From assembly GCF_042666235.1 (NCBI RefSeq), contig NZ_JBHTFQ010000002.1, forward strand, positions 372,001-436,000: DNA of 64,000 nt, read 5' to 3'. Source of the DNA: Halodurantibacterium daqingensis (lineage in GTDB: Bacteria; Pseudomonadota; Alphaproteobacteria; Rhodobacterales; Rhodobacteraceae). The position numbers were made by a program, and so were the translations under genes. Of this stretch, positions 40,640-50,493 are shown piece by piece (the stretch's first letter is position 1; each line of letters opens with the position of its first letter). The notes below the pieces were generated by a model. It did no database searches. It was not told where the DNA came from and saw nothing but the letters and a program-made list of their open reading frames with translations.

Positions 40640-41428
40640 ATGTCGTCCAGTGCGATGCATGTGGCCAAGACCGGCCTGAACGCCCAGCAAACCCGGATGC
40701 AGGTGATTGCCAACAACCTGGCCAACGTAAACACCACCGGCTTCAAGCGCGACCGCGCCAATTTCGAGACGCTGCTGTATCAGATCGACCGGGCTGGCGG
40801 TTCGCAGACATCCGAGGGCACGGTGCTGACCTCGGCTTCGGCGCTGGGGACGGGGGTGCGGGTGGTCAATACCGAAAAGCTCTATTCCCAGGGCAGCCTG
40901 ATCAACACCGACAATGCGCTGGATGTGGCCATCGACGGGCAGGGGTTCTTTCAGGTGCTGATGCCCGACGGGCGCATCGGCTATACCCGCAACGGGACGT
41001 TTTCGCGCAACGCCGAGGGCACGCTGACCACGCCCAGCGGCTATGTCGTGCAGCCGCAGATCCAGATCCCCGAAGGCGCGATGGAGATCAACATCTCGGC
41101 CGATGGCATCGTCAGCGTGACCCTTGCCGGGCAGGTCGCCCCGCAAGAGGTGGGCCAGATCACCCTGGCGAACTTCGCCAATCCGCGCGGCCTGCAGCCG
41201 ATGGGGGAAACCTTTGTCATCGAAACGCCGGCCAGCGGCGAGGCGATCATCGGTGCGCCTTTCGAACAGGGGTTCGGCAAGCTGGTGCAGGGCGCGCTTG
41301 AGGCATCGAACGTCAACGTGGTGCAGCAGCTTGTCGATATGATCGAGACGCAGCGCGCCTATGAAGTCAGCTCCAAGGCGATCACCGCCACGGATGAAAT
41401 GCTGCGCTTCCTTTCCAACAATCTTTAA
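40640..41428 (+). CDS. flgG: Flagellar distal rod protein FlgG
   Basis: 262 residues, standard FlgG. SSAMHVAKTGLNAQQTRMQV, IANNLANVNTTGFKRDRANF, DVAIDGQGFFQVLMPDGRIG and the C-terminal EASNVNVVQQLVDMIETQRA match closely. FlgG forms the distal rod that the L and P rings encircle. The ATG at 40640 has GGAG upstream; the frame upstream is part of the scar. Confidence 0.96.
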   Translation: MSSSAMHVAKTGLNAQQTRMQVIANNLANVNTTGFKRDRANFETLLYQIDRAGGSQTSEGTVLTSASALGTGVRVVNTEKLYSQGSLINTDNALDVAIDGQGFFQVLMPDGRIGYTRNGTFSRNAEGTLTTPSGYVVQPQIQIPEGAMEINISADGIVSVTLAGQVAPQEVGQITLANFANPRGLQPMGETFVIETPASGEAIIGAPFEQGFGKLVQGALEASNVNVVQQLVDMIETQRAYEVSSKAITATDEMLRFLSNNL

Positions 41429-41443
41429 GATCGGTTTCTTTCC

Positions 41444-42112
41444 ATGACCTCTCTGCTCCGCCTTCCGCTTCTGGCTGCCCTTCTCGCCACTGCTGCCTGC
41501 AGCACCTATGTGGAAGAACGCGCCTCGGACGCCTATGCGCCGGTCTATGCGCCCGAACCCGAGCCCGACCGGCTGAGCCTGCCCAGCGGCGCGATCTACA
41601 ACAGCCGCCAGCAGGGCCTCTTTGTCGCCGACCGCCGCGCCAGCCGGGTGGGCGACATCCTGACGGTGACCTTCAGCGAACGCTTCCAGGCTTCCAAATC
41701 GCAAAGCGCCAGCGGCTCCAAAAGCGGCAGCTTCGAGCTGGACCTGCCCGATGTCCTGACCGGGGGGCGGAACGAGGCGCAGTTCAACAGCGCCTCGGCC
41801 CGGGGCTTTTCCGGTTCGGGGGCGGCGGCGCAGGCGAATTCCTTTACCGGGCGCATGTCCGTCAGCGTCGTGCGGGTGCTGCCGAACGGCCATCTGGAAA
41901 TCGCGGGGCAGAAGCGGATCACCCTGAACAACGGCGACGAATATGTGCGCCTGCGGGGCATCGTGCGGCCCGAGGATATCTCGGCCAACAATATCGTCAG
42001 TTCGGACCGCATCGCCCATGCCGATATCCGCTATATCGGCGCGGGCGACGTGGCGGATACCGCCCAGCAAGGCTGGCTGGCCCGCGCGGTCAATACCGTT
42101 TCGCCCTACTGA
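41444..42112 (+). CDS. flgH: L-ring lipoprotein FlgH
   Basis: 222 residues. Lipoprotein signal LLAALLATAACSTYV with lipidated Cys; mature protein with RRASRVGDILTVTFSERFQA, GRMSVSVVRVLPNGHLEIAG and RLRGIVRPEDISANNIVSSD, the FlgH signature. It forms the outer-membrane bushing. Sixteen bases after flgG and ten before flgI, so in one operon. Confidence 0.95.
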   Translation: MTSLLRLPLLAALLATAACSTYVEERASDAYAPVYAPEPEPDRLSLPSGAIYNSRQQGLFVADRRASRVGDILTVTFSERFQASKSQSASGSKSGSFELDLPDVLTGGRNEAQFNSASARGFSGSGAAAQANSFTGRMSVSVVRVLPNGHLEIAGQKRITLNNGDEYVRLRGIVRPEDISANNIVSSDRIAHADIRYIGAGDVADTAQQGWLARAVNTVSPY

Positions 42113-42122
42113 GGCCGGTGGG

Positions 42123-43274
42123 ATGCGGATGGTCCTTGCCCCGATGCGCCTGCTGGTGACGGCGATCACCGGCGCCGCCGTTGCCCTGCTGATGCTTGCC
42201 GCGCCGGCCCGGGCCGACCGGATCAAGGACCTTGCCGCCGTGGCCGGGGTGCGCGCGAACCAGATCGTCGGCTATGGTATTGTCGTGGGCCTTTCCGGCA
42301 CCGGTGACGGCAATTCGGGCCTGACACTGCAATCGATGCAGTCGATGATTTCGCGGTTCGGCCTGCAGACGGAGATCCAGGGCCTGAGCGCGCGCAATGC
42401 GGCAGCGGTCATGGTGACTGCCGATCTGCCGCCCTTCATAAAGCCCGGACAGACGATTGATGTCACCGTGTCCACCGTCGGGCAGGCCAGTTCACTGCGC
42501 GGCGGCACGCTGCTGATGACCCCGCTTCTGGGCGCGGATGGCGAGGTTTACGCGATCGCGCAGGGCAATCTGGTCGTGGGCGGCCTTGGGGTCGAGGGCA
42601 AGGACGGGTCGCGGCTGATCGTGAACGTGCCGACCGTGGGCCGCGTGCCGCGCGGTGCCTCGGTCGAGCGCGTGGTGCCGACGGCCTTTCTGGACAGTGA
42701 CTTTCTGGTGCTGAACCTGCATCAGGGCGACTATTCGACCGCCACCGCCCTGGCAGAGGCCATCGACAACGTGTTCGGGCGCGGCGTTGCCGTGCCGCTC
42801 GATGCGACATCGGTGCGGGTCCGCGCCCCGTCCGACCCGGCGCAGCGCGTCTCGTTCATGAGCCTTCTGGAGAATATCGAGGTCGAACCCGCCGCCCCAG
42901 TGGCCAAGGTGGTCGTGAACGCGCGTACCGGGACGATCGTGATCGGCGGGAATGTCCGTGTCACGCCGGCTGCCGTCACCCACGGATCACTCACCGTCAA
43001 GGTGCAGGAGGATTTCGACGTCACGCAAGGGACCGATATCATCGCCACCGACAACGCGGTCGTCGCCACGCCCGCCGATCCGGTCATCACCCCGGACAGC
43101 GCGCTGAGCGCCGAACAGGAACCCGCCCGGGCGTTCATCTTCGATTCCGGCGTTTCGCTTGCCTCGCTTGTGGATGCGATCAATGCCGTGGGGGCCAGCC
43201 CTGCCGACCTTGTCGCCATTCTCGAGGCGCTGCGCGAGGCCGGGGCGCTTCGGGCCGAACTGGTCATCATATGA
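42123..43274 (+). CDS. flgI: P-ring protein FlgI
   Basis: 383 residues. Signal peptide (ITGAAVALLMLAAPARA), then DRIKDLAAVAGVRANQIVGY, GIVVGLSGTGDG, PPFIKPGQTIDVTVSTVGQA and TGTIVIGGNVRVTPAAVTHG, all FlgI hallmarks. It forms the periplasmic P ring, assisted by FlgA. The ATG at 42123 gives the signal peptide; longer frames overlap flgH without support. Confidence 0.95.
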   Translation: MRMVLAPMRLLVTAITGAAVALLMLAAPARADRIKDLAAVAGVRANQIVGYGIVVGLSGTGDGNSGLTLQSMQSMISRFGLQTEIQGLSARNAAAVMVTADLPPFIKPGQTIDVTVSTVGQASSLRGGTLLMTPLLGADGEVYAIAQGNLVVGGLGVEGKDGSRLIVNVPTVGRVPRGASVERVVPTAFLDSDFLVLNLHQGDYSTATALAEAIDNVFGRGVAVPLDATSVRVRAPSDPAQRVSFMSLLENIEVEPAAPVAKVVVNARTGTIVIGGNVRVTPAAVTHGSLTVKVQEDFDVTQGTDIIATDNAVVATPADPVITPDSALSAEQEPARAFIFDSGVSLASLVDAINAVGASPADLVAILEALREAGALRAELVII

Positions 43275-43281
43275 GGTTGCC

Positions 43282-43602
43282 ATGACCGAGATCCCGCGCC
43301 TTGGCTCGCCCATCCGGGCCGACGTCCCGCGCCCGCCCGCTTCGGCCACCGCCAACGGGCGCGACCCCGAGGCGGTGCTGCAGGCGGCGCGGGGGTTCGA
43401 GACGATGTTCCTGACCCAGATGCTGCGGCAGGCGCGTGATACCGCGCTTGCCGAGGATCCGCTTGCCAATGACGCCTCGCGGCAGTTCACGGCGATGCTG
43501 GACGATGAACATGCCGGGGCGGCGACCCGAAGCCTTGATCTGGGCATCGCGCGGGCCATCGCCGCGCAGCTGTCCGCCGCGCCCGCGCGCAGCAGCAGAT
43601 GA
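43282..43602 (+). CDS. flgJ: Rod-binding protein FlgJ (rod-cap domain only)
   Basis: 106 residues, containing only the rod-binding domain: AARGFETMFLTQMLRQARDT and the ASRQFTAMLDDEHA stretch. The C-terminal peptidoglycan hydrolase domain of enteric FlgJ is absent; that activity is supplied by the separate lytic transglycosylase encoded after flgL, as in R. sphaeroides (SltF). Its stop overlaps the flgK ATG. Confidence 0.9.
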   Translation: MTEIPRLGSPIRADVPRPPASATANGRDPEAVLQAARGFETMFLTQMLRQARDTALAEDPLANDASRQFTAMLDDEHAGAATRSLDLGIARAIAAQLSAAPARSSR

Positions 43603-46600
43603 GCAGCCTTCTTGATATCGCCCGCAGCGGCATCCTGGCCTATCGCAGCGCGCTGGCCGTGACCGGGCAGAACATCGCCAATCTGAACACCGAAGGCTAT
43701 CACCGGCGCGAGGCGTCGCTGATCGAGGTTGCCGGCGCCCGCACCAGCCCGACCACGCTGGCGACATCCGGGCAGGGCGTTCTGCTGGAAGACGTGCGTC
43801 GCGCCTATGACAGCTTTCTTGCACAGCGGCTGCTGGATGCGCGCGGCGCCCAGTCCTCGGCCGGGGCCTTCGTGGATCAGGCGCGCGCGCTTGAGGATGC
43901 ACTGCTGCCCGGCGAGCGTTCGCTTGGCGCCGCGCTGGAAGGGTTCTTTGACGCGATCGCACGGATCTCGGCCGCGCCGGCCGATTTGGCCACCCGCGCG
44001 GTTGCGATCGAGGAAGGGCGGCTGCTGGCTGGCACGGTATCGGACATGGCGATGCGGCTTGTGCAGCTTCAGCAGGCAATCGAGGGTCAGGCCGAACAGC
44101 TTGCCGGCGAAGCAAACGGCCTGCTGCGCGCCCTGGCCGATACGCAGGGCCGGCTGATGGTGGCGGGCGGTGGCGGAGCCGGGACGGCGGCGCTGCTGGA
44201 TGAACGTGATCTGCTTCTGGGTCGGATCGGAGAGATCCTGGGCATCTCCGTCACCCATGGCGCCCATAACGCGATGACGGTGACGCTGGGGGCGGCGGGC
44301 AACGGGCCGGTGATCCTTGCCGACCGGACGGCCGCGAGCCTGTCGTTCCTGAACCTTGAGGGCCAGATGCGGCTTCAGGTGCGGCAGGATGGCCGCGTTC
44401 AGACGATATCGCAGCTTGGGGGCGGGGCGCTGCATGGGCTGATGGCGGCAAATTCTGCCCTGTCCGAGGCGCGCGGCCAGCTGGACCGGCTGGCGCAGCA
44501 GGTCGCCCGCGACATGAACGCGGCGCATCGTCAGGGGCTTGACCTTGATCGTCAGCCGGGCGGGCCGCTGTTCTCGCTCAATGGCTGGAAGGCCGAGATG
44601 GCCCCGGGCAACCTTGGCCGCTTTGCGCTGGATGTGGCCCTGCCGGCGGGCGAGCTTCCGCCCGGGCAGGTGCGGTCGGTCCAGCTTGTCTGGCATGCGG
44701 CGGCGGGCCAGTGGCAGGCGCATGACGACAGCGGCAGGCTTCTGGCCACGGGGCGCGAGGAAATCACCCTGGGCGGCGTGCGGATCCGGCCCACGGGCGC
44801 GGCCGCGGATGGCGACACCATTCGGGTGGAACTGACCGAAGGCCGCGCCGCCGACATGCGGTTCCTGCTGACCCGCCCCGAGGATTTCGCCGCGGCGGCC
44901 CTGCGGCTGGTGCAGGCCGATCCAGCCAACACCGGCCGCGCCACCCTGGTGGCCGATCCGGCGCAACAGGCCTATGGCGGGCCGGGGCTGATGGCGCTTG
45001 CCCAGCTGGCCGGGATCGAGCCTTCGGCGATCAGCGCGCTGCATCTGCGTCAGGACGGCGTGGTGGGGGTGCTTCCCGCGGGCACCATGCGGGCGGATCT
45101 GTTCAGCCTGGCGCGCCAGCCCAGTCTGGGCCTGTCGCTCACTGCGCAGGAAATGATCCTGGCCGAGCGGCTGCGCCTTGACCTTGGCGCCGAGGGTATC
45201 GCCGAGATCGCGCTGCATCCGCAGACCGACGGCCCGCTCTGGACCGATATGGCCCAGCTTGCGCGGTTGCTGAATGGCGGGGTGCTGCGCACCGCGGACG
45301 GGCGCGCCCTTGCGGATCTGGGGCTGCATGCCTCGGGCGCCGAGGGGCGGCTGACGCTGGCGCGCGCCAGCGGACCGATCGGCGCGGACAGCGGCGTGGT
45401 CGTTGCCGGACAGCTTGTCACCGGCAAGCTCGACCCGGGCATGGCGCTGGCATCCGACATCCAGATCTTCACCCGCGAGGGGCGCCATATCGCCGGCACG
45501 GCGATGACTCCCTTCGACATTGCGGCCCTGATGATCACCGCCAACGGCTTTGACGCCGAGGCGCGCTATCGTGCCGACTACCTGAATGCCGAAGGGGCTG
45601 GGGCCGGCTATCGCGGTCTGACGCTGATGCGGGGGTCGGTGCCGGGCGATCATCTTCTGCGCCTTGCCCCCGGGGACGGCCTGCCGGGGGCGCCGGTGCT
45701 CTGGCAGGGGGCGGCTGAGCCCATGCCTGCGCCGCCCGGGCGGCTGACGCTGGATCTGGGCGCGGCGGGTCGGGCCGAGATCCTGCCGCCGCAGGGGGCA
45801 ACCGCGGGCCATGTGGCCGATCTGATCAACGCCCTGTCGCCGCGCCTGCCGCTGCGCGCAGTGGCCGAAACGCGGGTCGAGATCCTGGCGCCCGAAGACG
45901 GGATCCTCAGCTTCCGTCTGGCGGGGCGCAATGTGCAGCCCCTCGGCATCACGGCGCCGGTGGTGGGCGGCAACCTTGCGGCCCTTGCGGAAAGCGTCAA
46001 CCGCATCAGCCATGAAACCGGCATCACCGCCAGCCTGTCGCCCGCAGGGGGGCGGCTGATCCTGCACAGCGCCAGCGGCCATGATATCAACATCTCGGCG
46101 CTTGGTCACAGCGTCGCCGATACGCCCGTCACCCTGCGCGCGGTCGATGATCGGGGCGTGGCCCTGCCGGGAACCACGGCCGCGCTTGGCACGCCCGGCG
46201 GCGCGAACGGCGCGCGCTTTGCGGGGGTGCTGACGCTGCAGGCGGCGGGGGCGTTCCAGGCGGGCTTTGGCGATGCGCTGCAGCCCGCGCTTGCCGATCC
46301 CACCCGCGCCGGCCTTGTCCAGCGCGAGGTTCTGGGCGCGGGCACCGTGCAGCGGCTGCGCTTTGGCGTGCTGCCGGGGATAGATGGCCATGCCGGTGAT
46401 CTGACCGGGCAGGCGGCGATCGCGGCGGCCGCGGCCTATGATCTGAGCCTGCCCACCGCGCCGGGCCTGCCACCGTTGCAGGCGCGGGTATCGGCGGCGC
46501 TTCTGCCCTCGGCCACCCCTGCGGCGATTGCGGCGGCGCTGGCGCAGGCCCTGCGCGCACAGGCGCCGGTTCCGGCACTTGAGGGCGGGGCGCTTGCCAG

Positions 46601-47834
46601 CCCGCCGCCGCCCGGAAGCACAGTCGCGCTGATGCTGGGGAACGAACGCTACGTGGTCGAAATGACGCGCGACGGCCCTGTCGTCACCGGGCCCGAGCCT
46701 GACCGGCTTCTGATCCAGACCGAGGCCGACGGGCGGCTGCGCATCGTCGCCAACGGTGGCATAACCGAGGGTGCGGGCCTCCGCCTGGCCCGCGAAGCCG
46801 AGGCACCCGGCAATGCTGCGGCAGCGGCGCTGTTCGGCCTCTCCTCTGCCGAGGCGCGGCTGACGGGTGTGGCGGCCCTGCCGGGAACCCTGCCACAGGG
46901 CGAAACGCGCATGACGGTGCAGGTGAACGGCACGTCCCATGACATTGCGATAACCCGCAGTGGCGACGCGCTGACGATCGCCGCGCCCGGTTTTCCCGGC
47001 GCCGTGACGGTGGACCCGGCCAGCGGCCGGCTGAGCCTGCGCCTTGATGACCCGGGGGCGGTGCTGCTGGTGCCTCCTTCCGAAGGGGCGCAGGCGCTGG
47101 GGTTCGTGACTTCCTCCGCGGCGCTGAGCGTTGTTGGTGACAGCCTTGTCCTGCGCGCGCGCGGCGATCAGGCGCTGGACGTGGCGGCCCGCGGCGAAAG
47201 CCTCGCCGCCAACCGGATCAGCCTGTCAGGCCTGCCGGACGAGGATCTGATCGTGGTGCTCAGCGGCGGCGGCGCGCGGCTTCTGGCCGGCAGCATCGCC
47301 CTGCCGACGGGGCCGCGCCCGCCCGCCCAGCCCGAGGTGACATTTCGCGTGATCGACCCCCGTGCCGGGCTGGTCGAGGTGCTGGATGCAGCAACCGGCC
47401 ATTCCATCGCCACGCGGCAATTGCGCGAAGGCGCCACGCGCGCTGCCGGCTACAGCTTCCTCCTCAGTGGTCTTGCCGGGACGGGCGACAGGTTTCATGT
47501 CGGCGCCTCGTCCGAGGCGAGCGGTGACGGCCGCAACCTGGATGCGATCCTTGCGTTGCGCGACCGCGACCCGGTGACGGGCCGGGGCGGCTTCGGAGAC
47601 CTTTACCGCGCGCTGCTTGCGGATGCGGGGGCGCAGGCGCGATCGGGTCAGATCCGGCTGACCAGCACCACCGCACAGCGCGATGCGGTTGCCATGCAGG
47701 TGGCCGAACGCAGCGCCGTCGATCTGGATACCGAAACCGCGCGGATGATCGAACAGCAACAGGCCTATCAGGCCTCGGCGCGGGTGCTGGCCATGGCGCG
47801 CGAGTTGTTCGACACGCTGTTGCAATCCATGTGA
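43599..47834 (+). CDS. flgK: Hook-filament junction protein FlgK (HAP1), very large
   Basis: 1411 residues, against about 550 in enterics. The N-terminus (SSLLDIARSGILAYRSALAV, TGQNIANLNTEGYHRREASL) and the end (AVDLDTETARMIEQQQAYQA, SARVLAMARELFDTLLQS) are canonical HAP1. The middle is a long chain of beta-rich segments with repeated short motifs, probably extra surface domains. The frame is intact, and the protein matches the giant FlgE, as if both hook-zone proteins expanded together. R. sphaeroides FlgK is, as I recall, also unusually long. ATGA overlap with flgJ. Confidence 0.92.
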   Translation: MSSLLDIARSGILAYRSALAVTGQNIANLNTEGYHRREASLIEVAGARTSPTTLATSGQGVLLEDVRRAYDSFLAQRLLDARGAQSSAGAFVDQARALEDALLPGERSLGAALEGFFDAIARISAAPADLATRAVAIEEGRLLAGTVSDMAMRLVQLQQAIEGQAEQLAGEANGLLRALADTQGRLMVAGGGGAGTAALLDERDLLLGRIGEILGISVTHGAHNAMTVTLGAAGNGPVILADRTAASLSFLNLEGQMRLQVRQDGRVQTISQLGGGALHGLMAANSALSEARGQLDRLAQQVARDMNAAHRQGLDLDRQPGGPLFSLNGWKAEMAPGNLGRFALDVALPAGELPPGQVRSVQLVWHAAAGQWQAHDDSGRLLATGREEITLGGVRIRPTGAAADGDTIRVELTEGRAADMRFLLTRPEDFAAAALRLVQADPANTGRATLVADPAQQAYGGPGLMALAQLAGIEPSAISALHLRQDGVVGVLPAGTMRADLFSLARQPSLGLSLTAQEMILAERLRLDLGAEGIAEIALHPQTDGPLWTDMAQLARLLNGGVLRTADGRALADLGLHASGAEGRLTLARASGPIGADSGVVVAGQLVTGKLDPGMALASDIQIFTREGRHIAGTAMTPFDIAALMITANGFDAEARYRADYLNAEGAGAGYRGLTLMRGSVPGDHLLRLAPGDGLPGAPVLWQGAAEPMPAPPGRLTLDLGAAGRAEILPPQGATAGHVADLINALSPRLPLRAVAETRVEILAPEDGILSFRLAGRNVQPLGITAPVVGGNLAALAESVNRISHETGITASLSPAGGRLILHSASGHDINISALGHSVADTPVTLRAVDDRGVALPGTTAALGTPGGANGARFAGVLTLQAAGAFQAGFGDALQPALADPTRAGLVQREVLGAGTVQRLRFGVLPGIDGHAGDLTGQAAIAAAAAYDLSLPTAPGLPPLQARVSAALLPSATPAAIAAALAQALRAQAPVPALEGGALASPPPPGSTVALMLGNERYVVEMTRDGPVVTGPEPDRLLIQTEADGRLRIVANGGITEGAGLRLAREAEAPGNAAAAALFGLSSAEARLTGVAALPGTLPQGETRMTVQVNGTSHDIAITRSGDALTIAAPGFPGAVTVDPASGRLSLRLDDPGAVLLVPPSEGAQALGFVTSSAALSVVGDSLVLRARGDQALDVAARGESLAANRISLSGLPDEDLIVVLSGGGARLLAGSIALPTGPRPPAQPEVTFRVIDPRAGLVEVLDAATGHSIATRQLREGATRAAGYSFLLSGLAGTGDRFHVGASSEASGDGRNLDAILALRDRDPVTGRGGFGDLYRALLADAGAQARSGQIRLTSTTAQRDAVAMQVAERSAVDLDTETARMIEQQQAYQASARVLAMARELFDTLLQSM

Positions 47835-47851
47835 TCCCGAAGGAGCAGGGC

Positions 47852-49141
47852 ATGAAGATCGGCACACGGCTTTTCAACGATCTCTCGCTGCGCCGCTTCA
47901 GCGCGCTGGGAGAGGAGATCGCCACGCTTCAGGGCAAGATCGCGACGGGGCGCAACCCGGTGCGGCCTTCGCTGGATCCGGTCGCGGCCTCGCGCCTGTC
48001 GGCGGCACAGGACATGCGCGCGCAGATGGCGCGCTTTTCGGGCAATACGGCGCGTGCGAACGAACGCCTGTCACAGGCCGATGTGGCGCTTGGGGAAACC
48101 GCGCAGATCATGGCGCGGCTGCGCGAACTGACGATCCGTGCCTCAAGCGATGCGCTGACCACCAACGACTGGCGCGCGATCCGGGTCGAGGCGCAGCAGC
48201 TGCGCGGCACCCTGTTCGATCTGGCCAATACCCGCGATGCCCAGGGCCACAGCCTGTTTTCGGGATTTCGCGTTCAGGCCCAGGCCTTTGTCGAAACGCC
48301 CGACGGCAGCATCCGCTATGCCGGCGACCGGGGGCAGCACCAGCTTCGGGTGTCGGAAACCGCGCGGCTTGCGACCGGCCTTGATGGCGCAAGCGTCTTT
48401 GGGGCAGCCACGACGCCCTCGGGGCCACAAAGCGTCTTTGACATCGCCGACCGGCTGATCGCCGCCCTGACCGAGGGCGGCAGCCTGTCGGGGCAGGTGC
48501 AGGCCGACACGGGGCGGGCCTCTCTGCGGCTTGAAACGGCGCGCGATCCGGTGGCATGGCGTTTTTCCCTGTCCGGGCCGCTGGGCCATGCCGAGATCGC
48601 GGCCAGTCTGATCCACGGCCTGCCCGGCCCGCTGGTGGAGGCGATCAACGCCGCAAGCGCCCGAACCGGTGTCACGGCCGAGCTGGCTGAAGGCGACAAC
48701 CGCATCGTGCTGCAATCGCTCAACAGCGGGCCGATCATCCTCTCGGGGCTGACCACGGGGCCGGGCGGCACCGCCCCGCCGGTGCCCGGCCAGCGTGCGA
48801 TGCTGCAGCCGATCGGCCCGGACGGGGCTGAACGCGGCCCGGTGCAGCCCTTCCGCGATGCGCGCCTGGCGCTGGAACAGTCGCTGGTGGATATCGAGGC
48901 CGCCGGCGCGCATCTGTCGTTGCAACGCGCCCGGATCGGGGCGCTGGCCAATGCCGCGACGCATCACGAACGGGTGCTGACCGACCGGCAGGTGCAGCTG
49001 GATCAGCTTGTTTCCGGGATCGAGGATACCGACATCGCCGCGGCTGTCACCGAGCTTCAGACCCGTCTTCTCAACCGGCAGGCCGGCCAGCAGGTATTCG
49101 CGAAGATCAGCCAGCAAAGTCTGCTCGATTTCCTGCGCTGA
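47852..49141 (+). CDS. flgL: Hook-filament junction protein FlgL (HAP3)
   Basis: 429 residues, longer than the usual 310-320. N-terminal KIGTRLFNDLSLRRFSALGE, IATLQGKIATGRNPVRPSLD; the C-terminus ends ELQTRLLNRQAGQQVFAKIS with LLDFLR, the flagellin-like terminal helix. It joins FlgK to the filament. GAAGGAG lies seven bases before the ATG at 47852. Confidence 0.93.
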   Translation: MKIGTRLFNDLSLRRFSALGEEIATLQGKIATGRNPVRPSLDPVAASRLSAAQDMRAQMARFSGNTARANERLSQADVALGETAQIMARLRELTIRASSDALTTNDWRAIRVEAQQLRGTLFDLANTRDAQGHSLFSGFRVQAQAFVETPDGSIRYAGDRGQHQLRVSETARLATGLDGASVFGAATTPSGPQSVFDIADRLIAALTEGGSLSGQVQADTGRASLRLETARDPVAWRFSLSGPLGHAEIAASLIHGLPGPLVEAINAASARTGVTAELAEGDNRIVLQSLNSGPIILSGLTTGPGGTAPPVPGQRAMLQPIGPDGAERGPVQPFRDARLALEQSLVDIEAAGAHLSLQRARIGALANAATHHERVLTDRQVQLDQLVSGIEDTDIAAAVTELQTRLLNRQAGQQVFAKISQQSLLDFLR

Positions 49142-49168
49142 TTGGCGCGCCGCTTGCACTGGGGGGCC

Positions 49169-50407
49169 ATGACCCACCGTTTCGTGCCGATCCGATGCCT
49201 CTGGGCCCGCTGGGCTGCCGCCGCCGTTCTTCTGGCCCTCGGCGGGCCGGCGCTTGGCTGGCAGGGCGCAGCAGATCCGGCGCAGATGGTCGCGGATTGT
49301 GAAACCCTTGCCGCAGCGCGCGCGGCGCAGGCAGGCATCCCGCCGGGCCTCATGCCCGCGATCGCGCGGGTCGAGGCCGGCCGGGGCGACGGGCGGGGCG
49401 GGCGCCGTGCCTGGCCCTGGACGCTGAACCACTCTGGCAAGGGCATGTATTTCGAAACGCGCGAGGCGGCGCTCGATTACCTCTATCGCGCCATTGCCGA
49501 GGGGGCGACGAACATCGACATCGGCTGCATGCAGGTGAACTACCACTGGCATGGCGACCATTTCCGCAGCCTCGAAGAGATGATCGATCCGCTGCGCAAT
49601 GTCGATTATGCGGCGCGGTTCCTGATCGATCTGCACCAGCGTCTGGGAAGCTGGGAGGCAGCGACGCGCCACTACCATTCCGCCGATCCGGCCCGGGGCG
49701 CGCGCTATCAGGGGCTGGTGACGCAAGCGCAGACGATCATGGCGCGGGCCGGTCCGGGCGGTTCGGTGCCCGACTGGTCTGCCCTGGCCGGCCATGCCCC
49801 CGTGTCGGGCTGGGAAGGTTCCTATGCGGCGGTCAATGACCTTGATGTGCCGCGGGTTCTTGACCTTGCCCCCGCGGCGCCGCGGCGGACGGGTCCGGCC
49901 TTCCGGCAACCGCTGGGGACGGTGCCGCGCTATGCCGGGCCGCTGGTGCCGCTCTCGGGGGCAGACCGCCATGTGGCGGCCTCGCTGGCCGGGCCGGGAC
50001 TCGCCCGCCACTCCGATCCGCACGATCCGGACGGCGCCTGGCAAGGGATGCACGCGGACGCGCCCGAGGGGCTTGGCCCGGATCCCTGGGCGACGGGGCT
50101 TCTGGACCCCGGCCCCCTGGCCGGGCTGGACGATGCTGCCGGCCGTCCGTCAGATCCGGACATCTGGGCCGCTGATCCCCCGAATGCCGAGCCTCTGCGC
50201 ACGGCCGCGCTCGTGCCCGGCTTCGGACCGCAGGCGGATCCGGCCTTTCTGCGCGCCGATCCCCGGCAGAACGGCGCCGTGTTCATGGATTGGCGTCATC
50301 CATCCCCGGCCGAGGCGGCTCTGCCAGACGCCCTGGGGGCCGAGATGCCCTGGATCCCGCCCGAGCAGTGGGAAGCTGCCGCAACCCCAGGCCCGCAAGA
50401 GCCTTGA
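49169..50407 (+). CDS. sltF: Flagellar lytic transglycosylase (SltF-like)
   Basis: 412 residues. A signal peptide (AAAAVLLALGGPALG) precedes an SLT-type transglycosylase domain: MPAIARVEAGRGDGRGG with the catalytic Glu, then ATNIDIGCMQVNYHWHGDHF, YAARFLIDLHQRLG and ATRHYHSADPARG. It cleaves glycan strands so the rod can cross the cell wall. The C-terminal half is a Pro/Ala/Asp-rich, apparently disordered extension, longer than in R. sphaeroides SltF as I recall it and perhaps for FlgJ binding. It follows flgL by 27 bp, pairing with the hydrolase-less FlgJ. An upstream TTG in frame is a weaker start. Confidence 0.88.
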   Translation: MTHRFVPIRCLWARWAAAAVLLALGGPALGWQGAADPAQMVADCETLAAARAAQAGIPPGLMPAIARVEAGRGDGRGGRRAWPWTLNHSGKGMYFETREAALDYLYRAIAEGATNIDIGCMQVNYHWHGDHFRSLEEMIDPLRNVDYAARFLIDLHQRLGSWEAATRHYHSADPARGARYQGLVTQAQTIMARAGPGGSVPDWSALAGHAPVSGWEGSYAAVNDLDVPRVLDLAPAAPRRTGPAFRQPLGTVPRYAGPLVPLSGADRHVAASLAGPGLARHSDPHDPDGAWQGMHADAPEGLGPDPWATGLLDPGPLAGLDDAAGRPSDPDIWAADPPNAEPLRTAALVPGFGPQADPAFLRADPRQNGAVFMDWRHPSPAEAALPDALGAEMPWIPPEQWEAAATPGPQEP

Positions 50408-50471
50408 CCACCCGGGCCTGACGGCGTGTCATCCTCCGGCGCCCGCGGCCGGATGCCGCTGCCGGCCGCCG

Positions 50472-50493
50472 CCCAGGGGCGGGTGCCCCTGGG
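50472..50493 (+). terminator. Hairpin after the flgG operon
   Basis: CCCAGGGGC and GCCCCTGGG form a perfect 9-bp stem with a GGGT loop, 65 bp after the sltF stop. No T-tract follows, so it may be a weak or Rho-assisted terminator. The remaining gap to 50764 shows a possible -35 (TTGTCA at about 50700) but no clear -10. Confidence 0.45.

Noticed and set aside
42987..46940. A 1317-codon minus-strand frame opposite flgI-flgJ-flgK
   Set aside because: Antisense shadow of flgK; no ribosome site and no recognised domain.
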